21,371 nucleotides of DNA, taken from the NCBI GenBank assembly GCA_023457535.1, contig JAEWLN010000038.1, forward strand, positions 1 to 21,371, in the 5' to 3' direction. The notes under the pieces are model-generated. The model was given only the letters and a program-made list of their open reading frames with translations, searched no databases and was not told where the DNA came from. Shown in pieces: positions 1-8,334 of this stretch. Both the position numbers and the translations under genes were made by a program. Within the stretch, counting starts at the first letter, position 1. Each line of letters opens with the position of its first letter. The stretch comes from Bacteroidota bacterium (GTDB taxonomy: Bacteria > Bacteroidota > Bacteroidia > Flavobacteriales > Flavobacteriaceae).

Positions 1-1
1 T

Positions 2-409
2 ACTGCCATTCCGCTTCAGATCAATCAATTGTTCTCAAACCTGATCGGCAATTCGATCAAATTCTCGGACAAAGCGCCAAAAATAGAGGTAAAGGCCCGG
101 CGCTGCCAGTGGAATGAAATCCCGGACGCCAATTTTGCTACGGGCGAGTATCTCGAACTGGTCATCAGCGACAATGGAATAGGGTTCGACCAAAAATACC
201 TGGGCAAGATTTTCACGATTTTCCAACGACTGAACGACCGGGTAAATTACTCCGGAACCGGGATCGGATTGGCACTTTGCAAGAAGATCGTGGAAAACCA
301 TTCGGGTTACATTACCGCCCGGAGCGCTCCGGGAGATGGCGCGTCGTTTTTCATCTATCTGCCGTATAGGAATCACCTTACCGATGGCCGCGAAGCAGTG
401 TTAAATTAA
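2..409 (+). CDS. Sensor histidine kinase, C-terminal ATPase domain (5' truncated)
   Basis: This is the C-terminal end of a two-component sensor histidine kinase; the sensor part, the phospho-accepting His and any HAMP/PAS domains lie before the window. The frame is open from base 2, and the apparent start at 29 is an internal TTG. The HATPase_c (GHKL) motifs occur in order: an N box (QLFSNLIGNSIKFS), a G1 box (DNGIGFD), an F-box-like stretch (IFTIFQRLN) and a G2 box (GTGIGLALCKKI), ending in a typical FFIYLP strand. The kinase domain is therefore intact up to its stop at 407-409. Such kinases autophosphorylate with ATP and pass the phosphate to a response regulator. No receiver domain or regulator gene follows, so the signal and partner cannot be told from this fragment. 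The next feature on this strand is a small RNA with its own promoter. Confidence 0.95.
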   Translation, partial: TAIPLQINQLFSNLIGNSIKFSDKAPKIEVKARRCQWNEIPDANFATGEYLELVISDNGIGFDQKYLGKIFTIFQRLNDRVNYSGTGIGLALCKKIVENHSGYITARSAPGDGASFFIYLPYRNHLTDGREAVLN

Positions 410-434
410 TTCAAATTCAATTATTTTAACACCG

Positions 435-460
435 TTGCCTGCTAAAAAAACGTAACTTTA
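435..460 (+). promoter_or_regulatory. Probable promoter of the 6S-like RNA
   Basis: A TTG (435-437) lies 15 bases before TAACTTTA (453-460), which matches the Bacteroidetes -7 consensus TAnnTTTG except for the last base. A start a few bases downstream, near 466, falls exactly at the 5' arm of the closing stem of the small RNA below. The spacing is a little short for this promoter class, so this is plausible rather than proven. Confidence 0.45.
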
Positions 461-465
461 TCAAA

Positions 466-595
466 CGGTTCTGATTCATTAACGCCCTTTGTTGAATACG
501 AAGTAAGCGCGTCAGGAATTTTCTCCCATAAACGACTGATGAAATTAATCAGAACCCTACTCAAGGAAGCTGTCAAAGGCTTCCTTTTTGTTTTT
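466..595 (+). ncRNA. Candidate 6S-like regulatory RNA
   Basis: This stretch contains no open frame of note. It has three features expected of an independent structured RNA. A promoter-like element ends just before it. A perfect 10-bp closing stem pairs GGTTCTGATT (467-476) with AATCAGAACC (547-556) around about 70 bases. A strong Rho-independent terminator (563-595) follows. A long helix joining the two ends, a largely open interior and a terminator directly after fit 6S RNA, which binds RNA polymerase holoenzyme by mimicking an open promoter. A flavobacterial class (6S-Flavo) is known in Rfam. I could not settle the inner helices by eye; a weak one may form between GTCAG and CTGAT. Alternatives are another small RNA or a structured 3' UTR of the kinase gene. 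The family assignment is inference. Confidence 0.5.
563..595 (+). terminator. Rho-independent terminator after the 6S-like RNA
   Basis: A perfect 8-bp stem, AAGGAAGC (563-570) with GCTTCCTT (579-586), has an 8-base loop and is followed by a T-rich tract (585-595). There is no T tract on the minus side, so it should act mainly on plus-strand transcription and not on tamL. Confidence 0.85.
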
Positions 596-609
596 AACCT
601 CAGGCAGCA

Positions 610-2916
610 TCAAAACGGATAGCCGATGGCCAGGTTGAATACAAGGTTTTCCTTGCGCCAGGAGCGGTTGCCCAGATCGATCTTGTCCAACACCCAACGG
701 TTGGCTTCGAGATACGGCTTGCGCAGCGGGAACGCAAAATCGAGCCGCAGGATCAATATCGATGCATCAATGCGCAAACCCGCACCGGCGCCTACGGCCA
801 ACTCCTTGAACCAGTTTTTAGAGATTTTTCCACCCGGCTTTTCAGGGTTTTCGTTCATAAGCCACACATTGCCTGCATCAAGAAAGACCGCGCCGTGCAG
901 CACGCTTACAAGTTTTTGCCTGAGTTCTGTGTTGAATTCGAATTTCAAATCGCCCGATTCGTCCGGCAGGAACGAATTCTCATCCACTGTGGCTTTGAAC
1001 GTACCCGGCCCGATCGACCGCGCGCGGAAAGCCCGGACACTATTGGTTCCGCCACTAAAAAACTGCTTCATGAACGGCAGGTCACGGGAATTGCCAAACG
1101 GAACGCCCGCGCCTGCAATGATGCGGCTTGCAAGTTGGGTGTTTTCACCCAGCCGCAGGTAATGGCGGAAATCGACCTCGGCTTTGACAAACTGACTGAA
1201 CGGCACATTGAGTACGCTTACCGTATCGCCTTTTTTAATATTGGCGCCTGTGAGGAGACCGGTAAGAGCCGCCGATTCCTCAAGCGAACCTTTGAAATAG
1301 AACGTATTGCGCAGCCTTTTACGCATGGTGTTGGTATAGGTGTAAGAATAGCTCGGGCCAAAAATGAGTTGCTTATCGATCACGCGTTGCAAAGCTTCAA
1401 TCGTATCGGCTTGTTTTTGGTATAATTCGGTTACATTGGCCGGGCTGACGTAGGTCACTTCAAGCAAATTGAGCTGGTGTTCCTTGCGCACGCTTTCCTT
1501 GAACTGATAGCCAAATGAACCCCGGAACGTATTGAGCGCATACAATTTGATGCGTTTCTGGTATTCGTAACCCAGCATGGCACGCGTACGCGGCACAAAT
1601 CCGCTGGCCGATTCAACCTTGATGGGCGCAATGATGCGCGGCCAGAACAAGTTCGCCTCGCCGCCCACGCGGTATACGTTGTACCCTTTGTTTTGCCCCG
1701 ATACCTGCACCTCGAGTCCGCCAAAGGCTGATATGGTCAGCAATTCCGCGGCGCGAAACGTGTTGCGGTTGCTCCAGTTCACGTTGAGTTCAGATCCCGT
1801 ATAATTGGCCGAATTGGTCTTGCCAAGCACTTCCACGCGAATCGATTTTTTAGGCAGCGGCGTCAGGTAATAATAAGCGTCGAGCATGTTGGTAAACTGG
1901 TTGGAAACCTTGAACTGGTTTTTGACAAATTTAAATGTCCCGAGGTTGACCAGTCGGTTGAGCGACAGGTTGTGGTCCGTGCGGTTATACACATCGCCTT
2001 TGTGGAACTGCAGCGTGCGATCGTAGATCTTGGGCTTGAATGTGGCCGCCGTGTCGATAATTGTCAGATCCTTGTATAACACCACTGAGTCCTTGCTTGT
2101 GATCTTGTTCTCGTCCTCGTTGATCGAATAATTCTGATAGATGTAAATATCGTTGATTTTGTAGACTTCGCGCGCATTATCGGGGGTGTCCTCCTTGACT
2201 TTGACCAGCAAATCAACCTCATATTTGCCGACGGTACTGTCAACCTGAACTTTGAGGTAATCGGGCGTAAAAAAATAATAGCCCTTTTCTTTCAAGCGCG
2301 TGTCGATCCGTTCGCGCTCGGCCTTGATCACGTCCAGATCGTAAGGATCGCCAATTTTAAGCAACCCGCGTTTGCCGCGCCTGCCCAAAGTGCGTGTAAT
2401 TGCCTTTTCGAGTTCGCTAGTGGAATCTGCCGGATAGATCACGTTTTTGATCTTCCACTGTTTGCCGGGTTTGATGGTGTATTCTGCTGTCGCTTTTTTG
2501 CCGCGCCGCGTGGAGTCCGAGGTTACGAATGCCTGGAAATAACCCTTATTTTCAGCATAACTCTGCAGCACATCGGTGTTGTATTTGAGATCGACTTTGC
2601 CAAAAGTGACAGGCGGTTCGCCCACTTTGTATTTGAGCCAATGACGGAAACCTTTCTCTTTTTTGGGCGTGCCGGCAATATTGTAAAACCACAATTTGGG
2701 CCGCAGCCCGAGGATTTTTTTGTTCGGCACGGGCCGCGTGAGGTCTTCAAGCTCTTTTTTAAGCGCCTTGCGTTGCTTTTTAGGCAGGTTTTTGTCGTCC
2801 ACTTTAACACTGGCGCCCACATACAACAATTCGCCTTCTGCAAGGTATTTGGTATTGCTGCACGCCGATGCGATCAGTAAAGCCGATAACGCATAAAGTA
2901 CATTCCTCAATCGCAT
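610..2916 (-). CDS. tamL: TamL: TamA/BamA-like outer-membrane beta-barrel lipoprotein
   Basis: A 768-residue Omp85-family protein, the Bacteroidetes counterpart of TamA, thought to work with TamB in outer-membrane assembly or lipid transport. The chosen ATG (2914-2916) gives MRLRNVLYALSALLIASAC, a signal peptide with a lipobox-like IASAC, so Cys19 is probably lipidated as in other TamL proteins. POTRA-like periplasmic repeats fill roughly the first half. The C-terminal half is a surface-antigen/BamA barrel with the conserved loop motif FFSGGTNSVRAF...GPG near residues 619-638 (VRAF in place of VRGF). It ends in Phe (AIGYPF), as barrel proteins do. The frame stays open upstream to 3180, but that part is shadow sequence inside tamB and carries no signal peptide. 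The start lies one base after the tamB stop, so the two genes are surely co-transcribed and probably translationally coupled. Confidence 0.93.
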   Translation of the reverse strand: MRLRNVLYALSALLIASACSNTKYLAEGELLYVGASVKVDDKNLPKKQRKALKKELEDLTRPVPNKKILGLRPKLWFYNIAGTPKKEKGFRHWLKYKVGEPPVTFGKVDLKYNTDVLQSYAENKGYFQAFVTSDSTRRGKKATAEYTIKPGKQWKIKNVIYPADSTSELEKAITRTLGRRGKRGLLKIGDPYDLDVIKAERERIDTRLKEKGYYFFTPDYLKVQVDSTVGKYEVDLLVKVKEDTPDNAREVYKINDIYIYQNYSINEDENKITSKDSVVLYKDLTIIDTAATFKPKIYDRTLQFHKGDVYNRTDHNLSLNRLVNLGTFKFVKNQFKVSNQFTNMLDAYYYLTPLPKKSIRVEVLGKTNSANYTGSELNVNWSNRNTFRAAELLTISAFGGLEVQVSGQNKGYNVYRVGGEANLFWPRIIAPIKVESASGFVPRTRAMLGYEYQKRIKLYALNTFRGSFGYQFKESVRKEHQLNLLEVTYVSPANVTELYQKQADTIEALQRVIDKQLIFGPSYSYTYTNTMRKRLRNTFYFKGSLEESAALTGLLTGANIKKGDTVSVLNVPFSQFVKAEVDFRHYLRLGENTQLASRIIAGAGVPFGNSRDLPFMKQFFSGGTNSVRAFRARSIGPGTFKATVDENSFLPDESGDLKFEFNTELRQKLVSVLHGAVFLDAGNVWLMNENPEKPGGKISKNWFKELAVGAGAGLRIDASILILRLDFAFPLRKPYLEANRWVLDKIDLGNRSWRKENLVFNLAIGYPF

Positions 2917-2917
2917 C

Positions 2918-5900
2918 TTATTTCTTTTTAGCTGCATTTTTCTTTGCTTTCTTGGCCGCGAGCTCCTGCTCGATTTCGCGTTCGCGCGCCGATTTCTGGA
3001 ATAATTCGCGGAATTTGTTGTAATCCATCGTAATGATGAACCCAACACCGGTTTCCACCACCTGGCCCTGCAAAGCCACCTGGTATTGGTTTTTGCGGTA
3101 CACGCGCACGCGATAGCGACCGTCCTTGGTAAGCTGGTAATCGGCAGAAAGGTCACCGGCGATGTTGGTCGCTTCCTCATTGGCCTGCTGCTGGCCTTCG
3201 AGCCCGAAATTGCTGCCCACGGTAACTTTCAACCGGTCGTTGAGCAGCGATTTGGATACCCCTACGTTCAGGTCGGTGCGGTTTTGTTTCTGGCCCGAGG
3301 TGTAATCATCGGTCGATTCAAGGTCGAAGTTGAGTTCCACGCCTGAGATCAGATCACCTGCCAGGTTGTTGAGTTGCTGCGAGAGCAATTTGCTCGCGCT
3401 CTGACGCGCCAGAGATTCACCCGTAACGCCACCTGCTTCGCTCGAAAAAGGATTCTCACCGATGAACCGGTTGAGCAACAGCAGCGCAAAGACCTGTTTG
3501 TTGAGCTCGGACGGATTCTGGCGGATTTGCGCGAGTTTGGCCTCGGTGGTATTGATCACCACGGTCGACACAGAATTATTGCCCTCTTTGAGCTGGATGT
3601 CGAAACTGATCTCAGGCTTGAGCAGTTCGCCTTTCATGATCAGGTTCGTTTGAAACGGAATGCGCTGTTTGTACTGGTTGCGCACTTCAGCCGACACGCC
3701 GCCAAGCTGATCGTCAACCAGATCGATAGGTGCGGTGTTCGATTCGTAGATCGCGGTAATGTTCACATCGGCCTGGGTGGGTTCGCCCGTCCACAGAATA
3801 TAACTGCCCGCCTTGATGTCGAACCGGCGCTTGATCACGTTGAACGTCATTTGGTAAGCGCCTTCCTGGAATTCATACCGGCCCGTGAGCGTCGTTTTGC
3901 CCGATGGATCGATGCCGCCCGTAAGCCTGGCTTCCCCTTTCAGATTGAGGTAATCGCCGTTGCCCTTGTCGATGATCAGGTTGAGTTCGGCCGATTTGTC
4001 GATCTCGATGTTGACCGATGCGTCAATGCCTGTGAATTTGGATTTTGAGATCGTATCGGTCACGCGCACATTTTCCAAAAACGGATTGTCCTGATCGATG
4101 AATTCGACAATACCCTCGCGCTGTTGCACCGACGGATCGGACTGCGGCAGCACGACAGTCAGCTTGGTATCTTCGTTGAGTTTGAGATTGCCGTCGATGA
4201 CCGGTTTGTTCAAATCCCCGCGCACGCGCAGATCGGTGTCAAGATACAGCTGTCCATAATACAAATCGTTATCTTTTTCCTTTGAATTCATCGCGCGGAA
4301 ATTGTCGGCTTTGATGTTCAGGTTGAACGCATAATCGCGGTAATCGGGCGTATCGACGCGTCCGATGATGAACAGTTGGTTGTCATTTTCGTCCGACAGT
4401 GAAAACCGCTCGAACCAGATGCCGCGCTCATCAAATACGATCTGATCGTTGATGAGCTTGAAATTTGAATTGATCGGGACGACCGTAAAAGCGCCGTCGT
4501 TGAATTTGAGGTTTCCGATTACCTTCGGATCGTCAATGTTTCCGGTAACTTTGAATTTTCCGGTAAGATGGCCCGTACTGTTTTTGATGTTGCCGGCCGT
4601 AAATCCCTGAATGCTTTTGATCTCCAGGTGCCGGATGTCCGCATTGAGGTCAAATCCCTGATTGGCCGCGAAATATTTACCGTCGATATCCACCTGGTTG
4701 CCTTTGCCCGTGATCTGGACCCTGGCATCGTACGTGCCAGCGATTTCGTTATTGACGTCGATTTTGATATTGCCGATGGTGTCGGTCTTGAAATTGAAAT
4801 CGTCAATGTTCAGATCGGCCGTGAACGTAGGGGTCTTTTGCAGGTTTTTGAGCACCGCCTGGCCATTGATGCGCCCGCCGACAAGCAGCGAATCCTGCTG
4901 GATGATGTTGGTAATGGTCTCGATCCTGAAATCCGTGAGGGCCACGTCCAGAGGGGCGTTAGGCGATTCGGACTGCGATTGCAGCCTGATTGATGAACCG
5001 TCTTTGCTGAGTTCGAAATGGTTGGCGTAAATGCCATTGCCGAGTTTGATCTGGTTCTCCGGATTGAGCGTCCACGGCTCGTAATTGAGCTTGAAATTGT
5101 CGGGTACGAGTTCAATGATCGTCTTTCCGTCCGCCGATTGCAGGACGCCCGCGATCAGGTAGCGTTCCCGGTCCTTTAGGTCTTTGATCTGGATCGTATA
5201 GGACACCACATTATCCTTGATCTGTCCCGATACGTTGGTGTAGGGGAGTTGTACGCCGGGATTCGAAATATCGTCTACGATCACGCTGTACACCAGCGCC
5301 TCATTTTGTGTGTCGAGGTTGATGATCGCATTGGACACCGTATTTTCGCCATAGGTCAGCTTGGGGATCAGCCCGGCAACATAGATCGTATCGCCCGCAG
5401 CATTGTAACCGCCGGCAATCATGATCGAGTCCATCGCTTTGATATCGGGAACCATACGCAGCAAAAGCGGGCTGTTCTTGACCTTGAGATTGAAATCGAA
5501 TTGCTGGTCTGCCGATGGTTTTACCGCCACGCCGCCCAGATTGGTATTGTAATATTTGGAAAACGAATGCATCAGCGCCTGGCCCACCTTGGTAAGCTGG
5601 AACTTGCCCACCACATCGGCGTCGGCGAATTGCGAACGCAGCGAAATGGCGTTCTGCCCGGCCGTTGTCGTGGCCAGTACCTGGATCGAATCGAGTACAA
5701 ATTCGCCATGTTTATTGGCAAACATAATATGGTGCAGGCTGACTTCCCCGTTGAGAAAGTCGGGATCAGCCGTGGGAAGATCGGCGTCTATCGTGCCGCG
5801 GAGTTTCATCGGGCCGGCGTGCAGGTTGAGCTTTTCAAGATCGGCGATATCGACATTGAGCTTGAGTTTGACCGCCGGATACTTGCCGCCAAAGTCGCCA

Positions 5901-7960
5901 TTGGATGTTAAATCGAACGTAAGGTTCGGATCCTTCATTTTTGCCTCGGCCACAAATGCGCCACGCTGGATGTTGCCGTCGAGTACCAGGTCCCGGAACG
6001 TGTAATTATTGTATTCCGCTTTATAGACGCGGCCTTTGACCACGGCGCTCGCGGTTTTGGGATCAAGGCCGGTACCGTTGACGCGCGCTTTGAGTGTCAC
6101 GCGCCCGACGGTGTCATTTTTAATGAGCTTGCCCACGTGGAAATTGCGGATGTCCACATCGGCTTTGTATTTTTCGCCCCCTTTGCGCCTCTGGTCGAAT
6201 CGGGCATCGACTTTGGCATTTCCATAACTTGTATTGACATTGAGTTTGGTCGCAAAATCATCAATGTAGCCCGTGAAATTTCCATTGAGCGCTATGTTTG
6301 ACGGCAGTCGGAGCGAATTCGGGACCGTACCTTTCGGCACCAATTGACCGATGTCGCGCGCAGTAGACGTAACCTCGTGGATCGCAAGGTCGAAATACGC
6401 TTTTTTGGCATCCGGAAGGCCTGTGATGCGCCCGCTGGCGTTGACAGTCGTATGGCCTATGCCGCTGACCTGCAATTTCGGAATGTTCAGGTTGCCAACC
6501 TTTCCGGTAATGCGGCTGTCGATGTTCATCACCGCATTGGGATTGCTTTTGAAAGGATTGGTATCGGCAAGCGCCGGCACAAAAATCAGCACATCTTTAA
6601 ACCCGATGCGGCTGCCGGCGATGTTGGCGTTGACATCGAGCTGCGAAAGGTCCTTGCTGAGGCTTTCCACAGACGGATATCCCACGACAATCTGGTCGCG
6701 CAGCAACGTTTGCGGCGTTTTAAGGTGAAGTTTTTTGAGGTATGCACTTTTTTTGCCGTAATAGAACTCGGTTTTGAGCGATTGCACGTCGAGACCGCTT
6801 TTTTCCTGGATGGTAAAGGCGTAAATGTTTCCGGAGATCACGTCATCGGCCATGACAAATTGTTCGCCTACCAGGTTGAAGTTTCTGACATCGAGGTGCT
6901 TGTAATCCATTCCTTGTTGGGCCCGGGGCGCATTCTGGTCGTCGTAACGGAACGTGATTTTTTTAAGATCGGCCTGGTTGAGTTTGACTTTCCACGGCAT
7001 TCCGGGCGCAACTTCAGGCTGTTCTTTAGAGTTGCCGACGTTTCTGGCGAGCTCACGCTCATACTTGCCTACGACCAAAACACCTTTTAACTGGTTGATA
7101 TCAAGGCTCTCGAGGTCGATATGCTGCCTGGCGATATCGAAATCATTGACGCGAACGCGCAGTTTTCCAAGCTGTAAACCGGTGTTGAGTTGGGTGCCCT
7201 GATTGTCATACCCGATCTTGATGCGCGACAAATCGATTGTTCCGAGCTTGAGTTTCAAATGCGGCTGCTGGGCGAGCGAGTCCGCGACTTCGGCAGTTTT
7301 GACAACGGCTTCCTCAATAAGGCGGCCTTGTTTGAGTTTGAGGTCAAATCCATCGAGTTTAATTTTGGGCACGTCAAATTCGAGTTGGTCCAGATTGAAG
7401 CGGTCGACATTGGTTTCGAACTGGCCGATGTAAGCTTTGAGGTCATTTTTGGTGATCTGGTCGGCAAAGCGCACGCGGATGCGGGAAAGGTTGATGCGGT
7501 TTACGGAAATCTTCATCGGCTCGCTGTCCTTGGGTTTTTGTTCATCGGACGCAAAGGCTTTGATGATGTAGTCGAAGTTGAATACCGAGTCTTTGCTGCG
7601 GCTTACATTGGCCGTCACGCCTTTCAGATCGATAGAATTGATCTCGACTTCATTGCTGAGCAGTTTGAGCAGACTGATGTCTACGGCGAGTTTTTGCCCG
7701 GATAAAAGCGTGTCTTTTTGCTGGTCTTCAAAGTAAAAATGCTCCAGGATGACTTTCTTGGGCAACCCGATTTCGATGCGTCCGATCGCGACCCTGGTTT
7801 TGATTTTTTCTTCGAGATAACTGACGGCTTTGTCTTTGATTTTGTTCTGAATAACGGGAACCTGGATCAACAAGACAATTAACAGGAAAAGCCCGATGAC
7901 CGAGCCGATGATCCAAAGCAGCACTTTGCCGGTCTTCCTGAGGCTTTTTTTGTAATCCAA
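2918..7960 (-). CDS. tamB: TamB: translocation/assembly module protein, AsmA-like (DUF490)
   Basis: A very large protein (1680 residues) with one N-terminal membrane anchor (about residues 13-34, LLWIIGSVIGLFLLIVLLIQ), then a long periplasmic region of beta-rich AsmA/TamB repeats, and a C-terminal TamB (DUF490) domain covering roughly the last 400 residues. TamB proteins span the periplasm as a hydrophobic groove linking the inner membrane to an outer-membrane Omp85 partner, here TamL encoded directly downstream. It is longer than E. coli TamB, which is usual in Bacteroidetes. The protein ends in a Lys/Ala-rich tail (AKKAKKNAAKKK) after the conserved domain. The start is a TTG at 7958-7960: no in-frame ATG or GTG exists between it and an in-frame stop 15 bases upstream, and the leader is A-rich. 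A promoter-like element lies about 20 bases upstream. Many long plus-strand frames inside this gene are antisense shadows. Confidence 0.93.
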   Translation of the reverse strand: MDYKKSLRKTGKVLLWIIGSVIGLFLLIVLLIQVPVIQNKIKDKAVSYLEEKIKTRVAIGRIEIGLPKKVILEHFYFEDQQKDTLLSGQKLAVDISLLKLLSNEVEINSIDLKGVTANVSRSKDSVFNFDYIIKAFASDEQKPKDSEPMKISVNRINLSRIRVRFADQITKNDLKAYIGQFETNVDRFNLDQLEFDVPKIKLDGFDLKLKQGRLIEEAVVKTAEVADSLAQQPHLKLKLGTIDLSRIKIGYDNQGTQLNTGLQLGKLRVRVNDFDIARQHIDLESLDINQLKGVLVVGKYERELARNVGNSKEQPEVAPGMPWKVKLNQADLKKITFRYDDQNAPRAQQGMDYKHLDVRNFNLVGEQFVMADDVISGNIYAFTIQEKSGLDVQSLKTEFYYGKKSAYLKKLHLKTPQTLLRDQIVVGYPSVESLSKDLSQLDVNANIAGSRIGFKDVLIFVPALADTNPFKSNPNAVMNIDSRITGKVGNLNIPKLQVSGIGHTTVNASGRITGLPDAKKAYFDLAIHEVTSTARDIGQLVPKGTVPNSLRLPSNIALNGNFTGYIDDFATKLNVNTSYGNAKVDARFDQRRKGGEKYKADVDIRNFHVGKLIKNDTVGRVTLKARVNGTGLDPKTASAVVKGRVYKAEYNNYTFRDLVLDGNIQRGAFVAEAKMKDPNLTFDLTSNGDFGGKYPAVKLKLNVDIADLEKLNLHAGPMKLRGTIDADLPTADPDFLNGEVSLHHIMFANKHGEFVLDSIQVLATTTAGQNAISLRSQFADADVVGKFQLTKVGQALMHSFSKYYNTNLGGVAVKPSADQQFDFNLKVKNSPLLLRMVPDIKAMDSIMIAGGYNAAGDTIYVAGLIPKLTYGENTVSNAIINLDTQNEALVYSVIVDDISNPGVQLPYTNVSGQIKDNVVSYTIQIKDLKDRERYLIAGVLQSADGKTIIELVPDNFKLNYEPWTLNPENQIKLGNGIYANHFELSKDGSSIRLQSQSESPNAPLDVALTDFRIETITNIIQQDSLLVGGRINGQAVLKNLQKTPTFTADLNIDDFNFKTDTIGNIKIDVNNEIAGTYDARVQITGKGNQVDIDGKYFAANQGFDLNADIRHLEIKSIQGFTAGNIKNSTGHLTGKFKVTGNIDDPKVIGNLKFNDGAFTVVPINSNFKLINDQIVFDERGIWFERFSLSDENDNQLFIIGRVDTPDYRDYAFNLNIKADNFRAMNSKEKDNDLYYGQLYLDTDLRVRGDLNKPVIDGNLKLNEDTKLTVVLPQSDPSVQQREGIVEFIDQDNPFLENVRVTDTISKSKFTGIDASVNIEIDKSAELNLIIDKGNGDYLNLKGEARLTGGIDPSGKTTLTGRYEFQEGAYQMTFNVIKRRFDIKAGSYILWTGEPTQADVNITAIYESNTAPIDLVDDQLGGVSAEVRNQYKQRIPFQTNLIMKGELLKPEISFDIQLKEGNNSVSTVVINTTEAKLAQIRQNPSELNKQVFALLLLNRFIGENPFSSEAGGVTGESLARQSASKLLSQQLNNLAGDLISGVELNFDLESTDDYTSGQKQNRTDLNVGVSKSLLNDRLKVTVGSNFGLEGQQQANEEATNIAGDLSADYQLTKDGRYRVRVYRKNQYQVALQGQVVETGVGFIITMDYNKFRELFQKSAREREIEQELAAKKAKKNAAKKK

Positions 7961-7979
7961 AATCTGTTTGTTTTTTTAA

Positions 7980-8010
7980 CTAATGTAACCCAATCCGGAA
8001 TAAACGCCAA
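7980..8010 (-). promoter_or_regulatory. Probable promoter of tamB-tamL
   Basis: Read on the minus strand, TTG (8010-8008) is followed after 20 bases by TACATTAG (7987-7980), one mismatch from TAnnTTTG. The expected start would leave a short, A-rich leader before the TTG start codon at 7960. Confidence 0.5.
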
Positions 8011-8309
8011 ATCGGATGTACTTTTTTCCAAGTTGTAAAAATCCTGTTTTCCGGGCGGATTTCTTTATATTAAAGTGCGTTTATGTTACATTATTTTGAA
8101 ACGAATGATCGCTTATGGAAAAGTTTGCCATATTGTATACAGATTATCTGTAGTCCCGGTATCAAAAAAAATTGTAATTTGGAAGCGTAGGGCAGGGGGC
8201 GTAGGGTTAACCCCTAAGCAATTCCGACTTATATCGGCTGCAGAAAATCTGTACATTTTCAACGCTTTTGTGATTTTATCCTGCCATTACGTCCCGACCA
8301 TAGATTTGC

Positions 8310-8317
8310 TATCTTTG
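8310..8317 (+). promoter_or_regulatory. -7 box for the HD-domain gene
   Basis: TATCTTTG matches TAnnTTTG exactly. No good -33 TTG is present at the expected distance (only TTAC around 8287-8290). Transcription would start near 8322, leaving only about a dozen bases before the GTG at 8335. Confidence 0.55.
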
Positions 8318-8334
8318 TTACCAAAATCCACCCC

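Larger units (their letters stand above)
7961..8334. other. Divergent intergenic region between tamB and the HD-domain gene
   Basis: This is a 374-base gap between divergent genes. It holds a minus-strand promoter for tamB near 7980-8010 and a perfect -7 box for the HD gene at 8310-8317. A 10-bp palindrome GGGTTAACCC (8204-8213) lies next to a G-rich stretch. A weak 87-codon frame (8075-8338) overlaps the next gene start and shows no recognisable features. I saw no convincing RNA gene. Confidence 0.6.

Noticed and set aside
2917..3180. N-terminal extension of the tamL frame
   Set aside because: It is a shadow inside tamB, rich in Arg and Ser, without a signal peptide. The lipoprotein signal starts at 2916.
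6344..7090. 248-codon plus-strand frame inside tamB (and others at 3374-4048 and 5249-5911)
   Set aside because: These are antisense to tamB with no start signals or domain features. The tamB frame is continuous and matches its family along its length.
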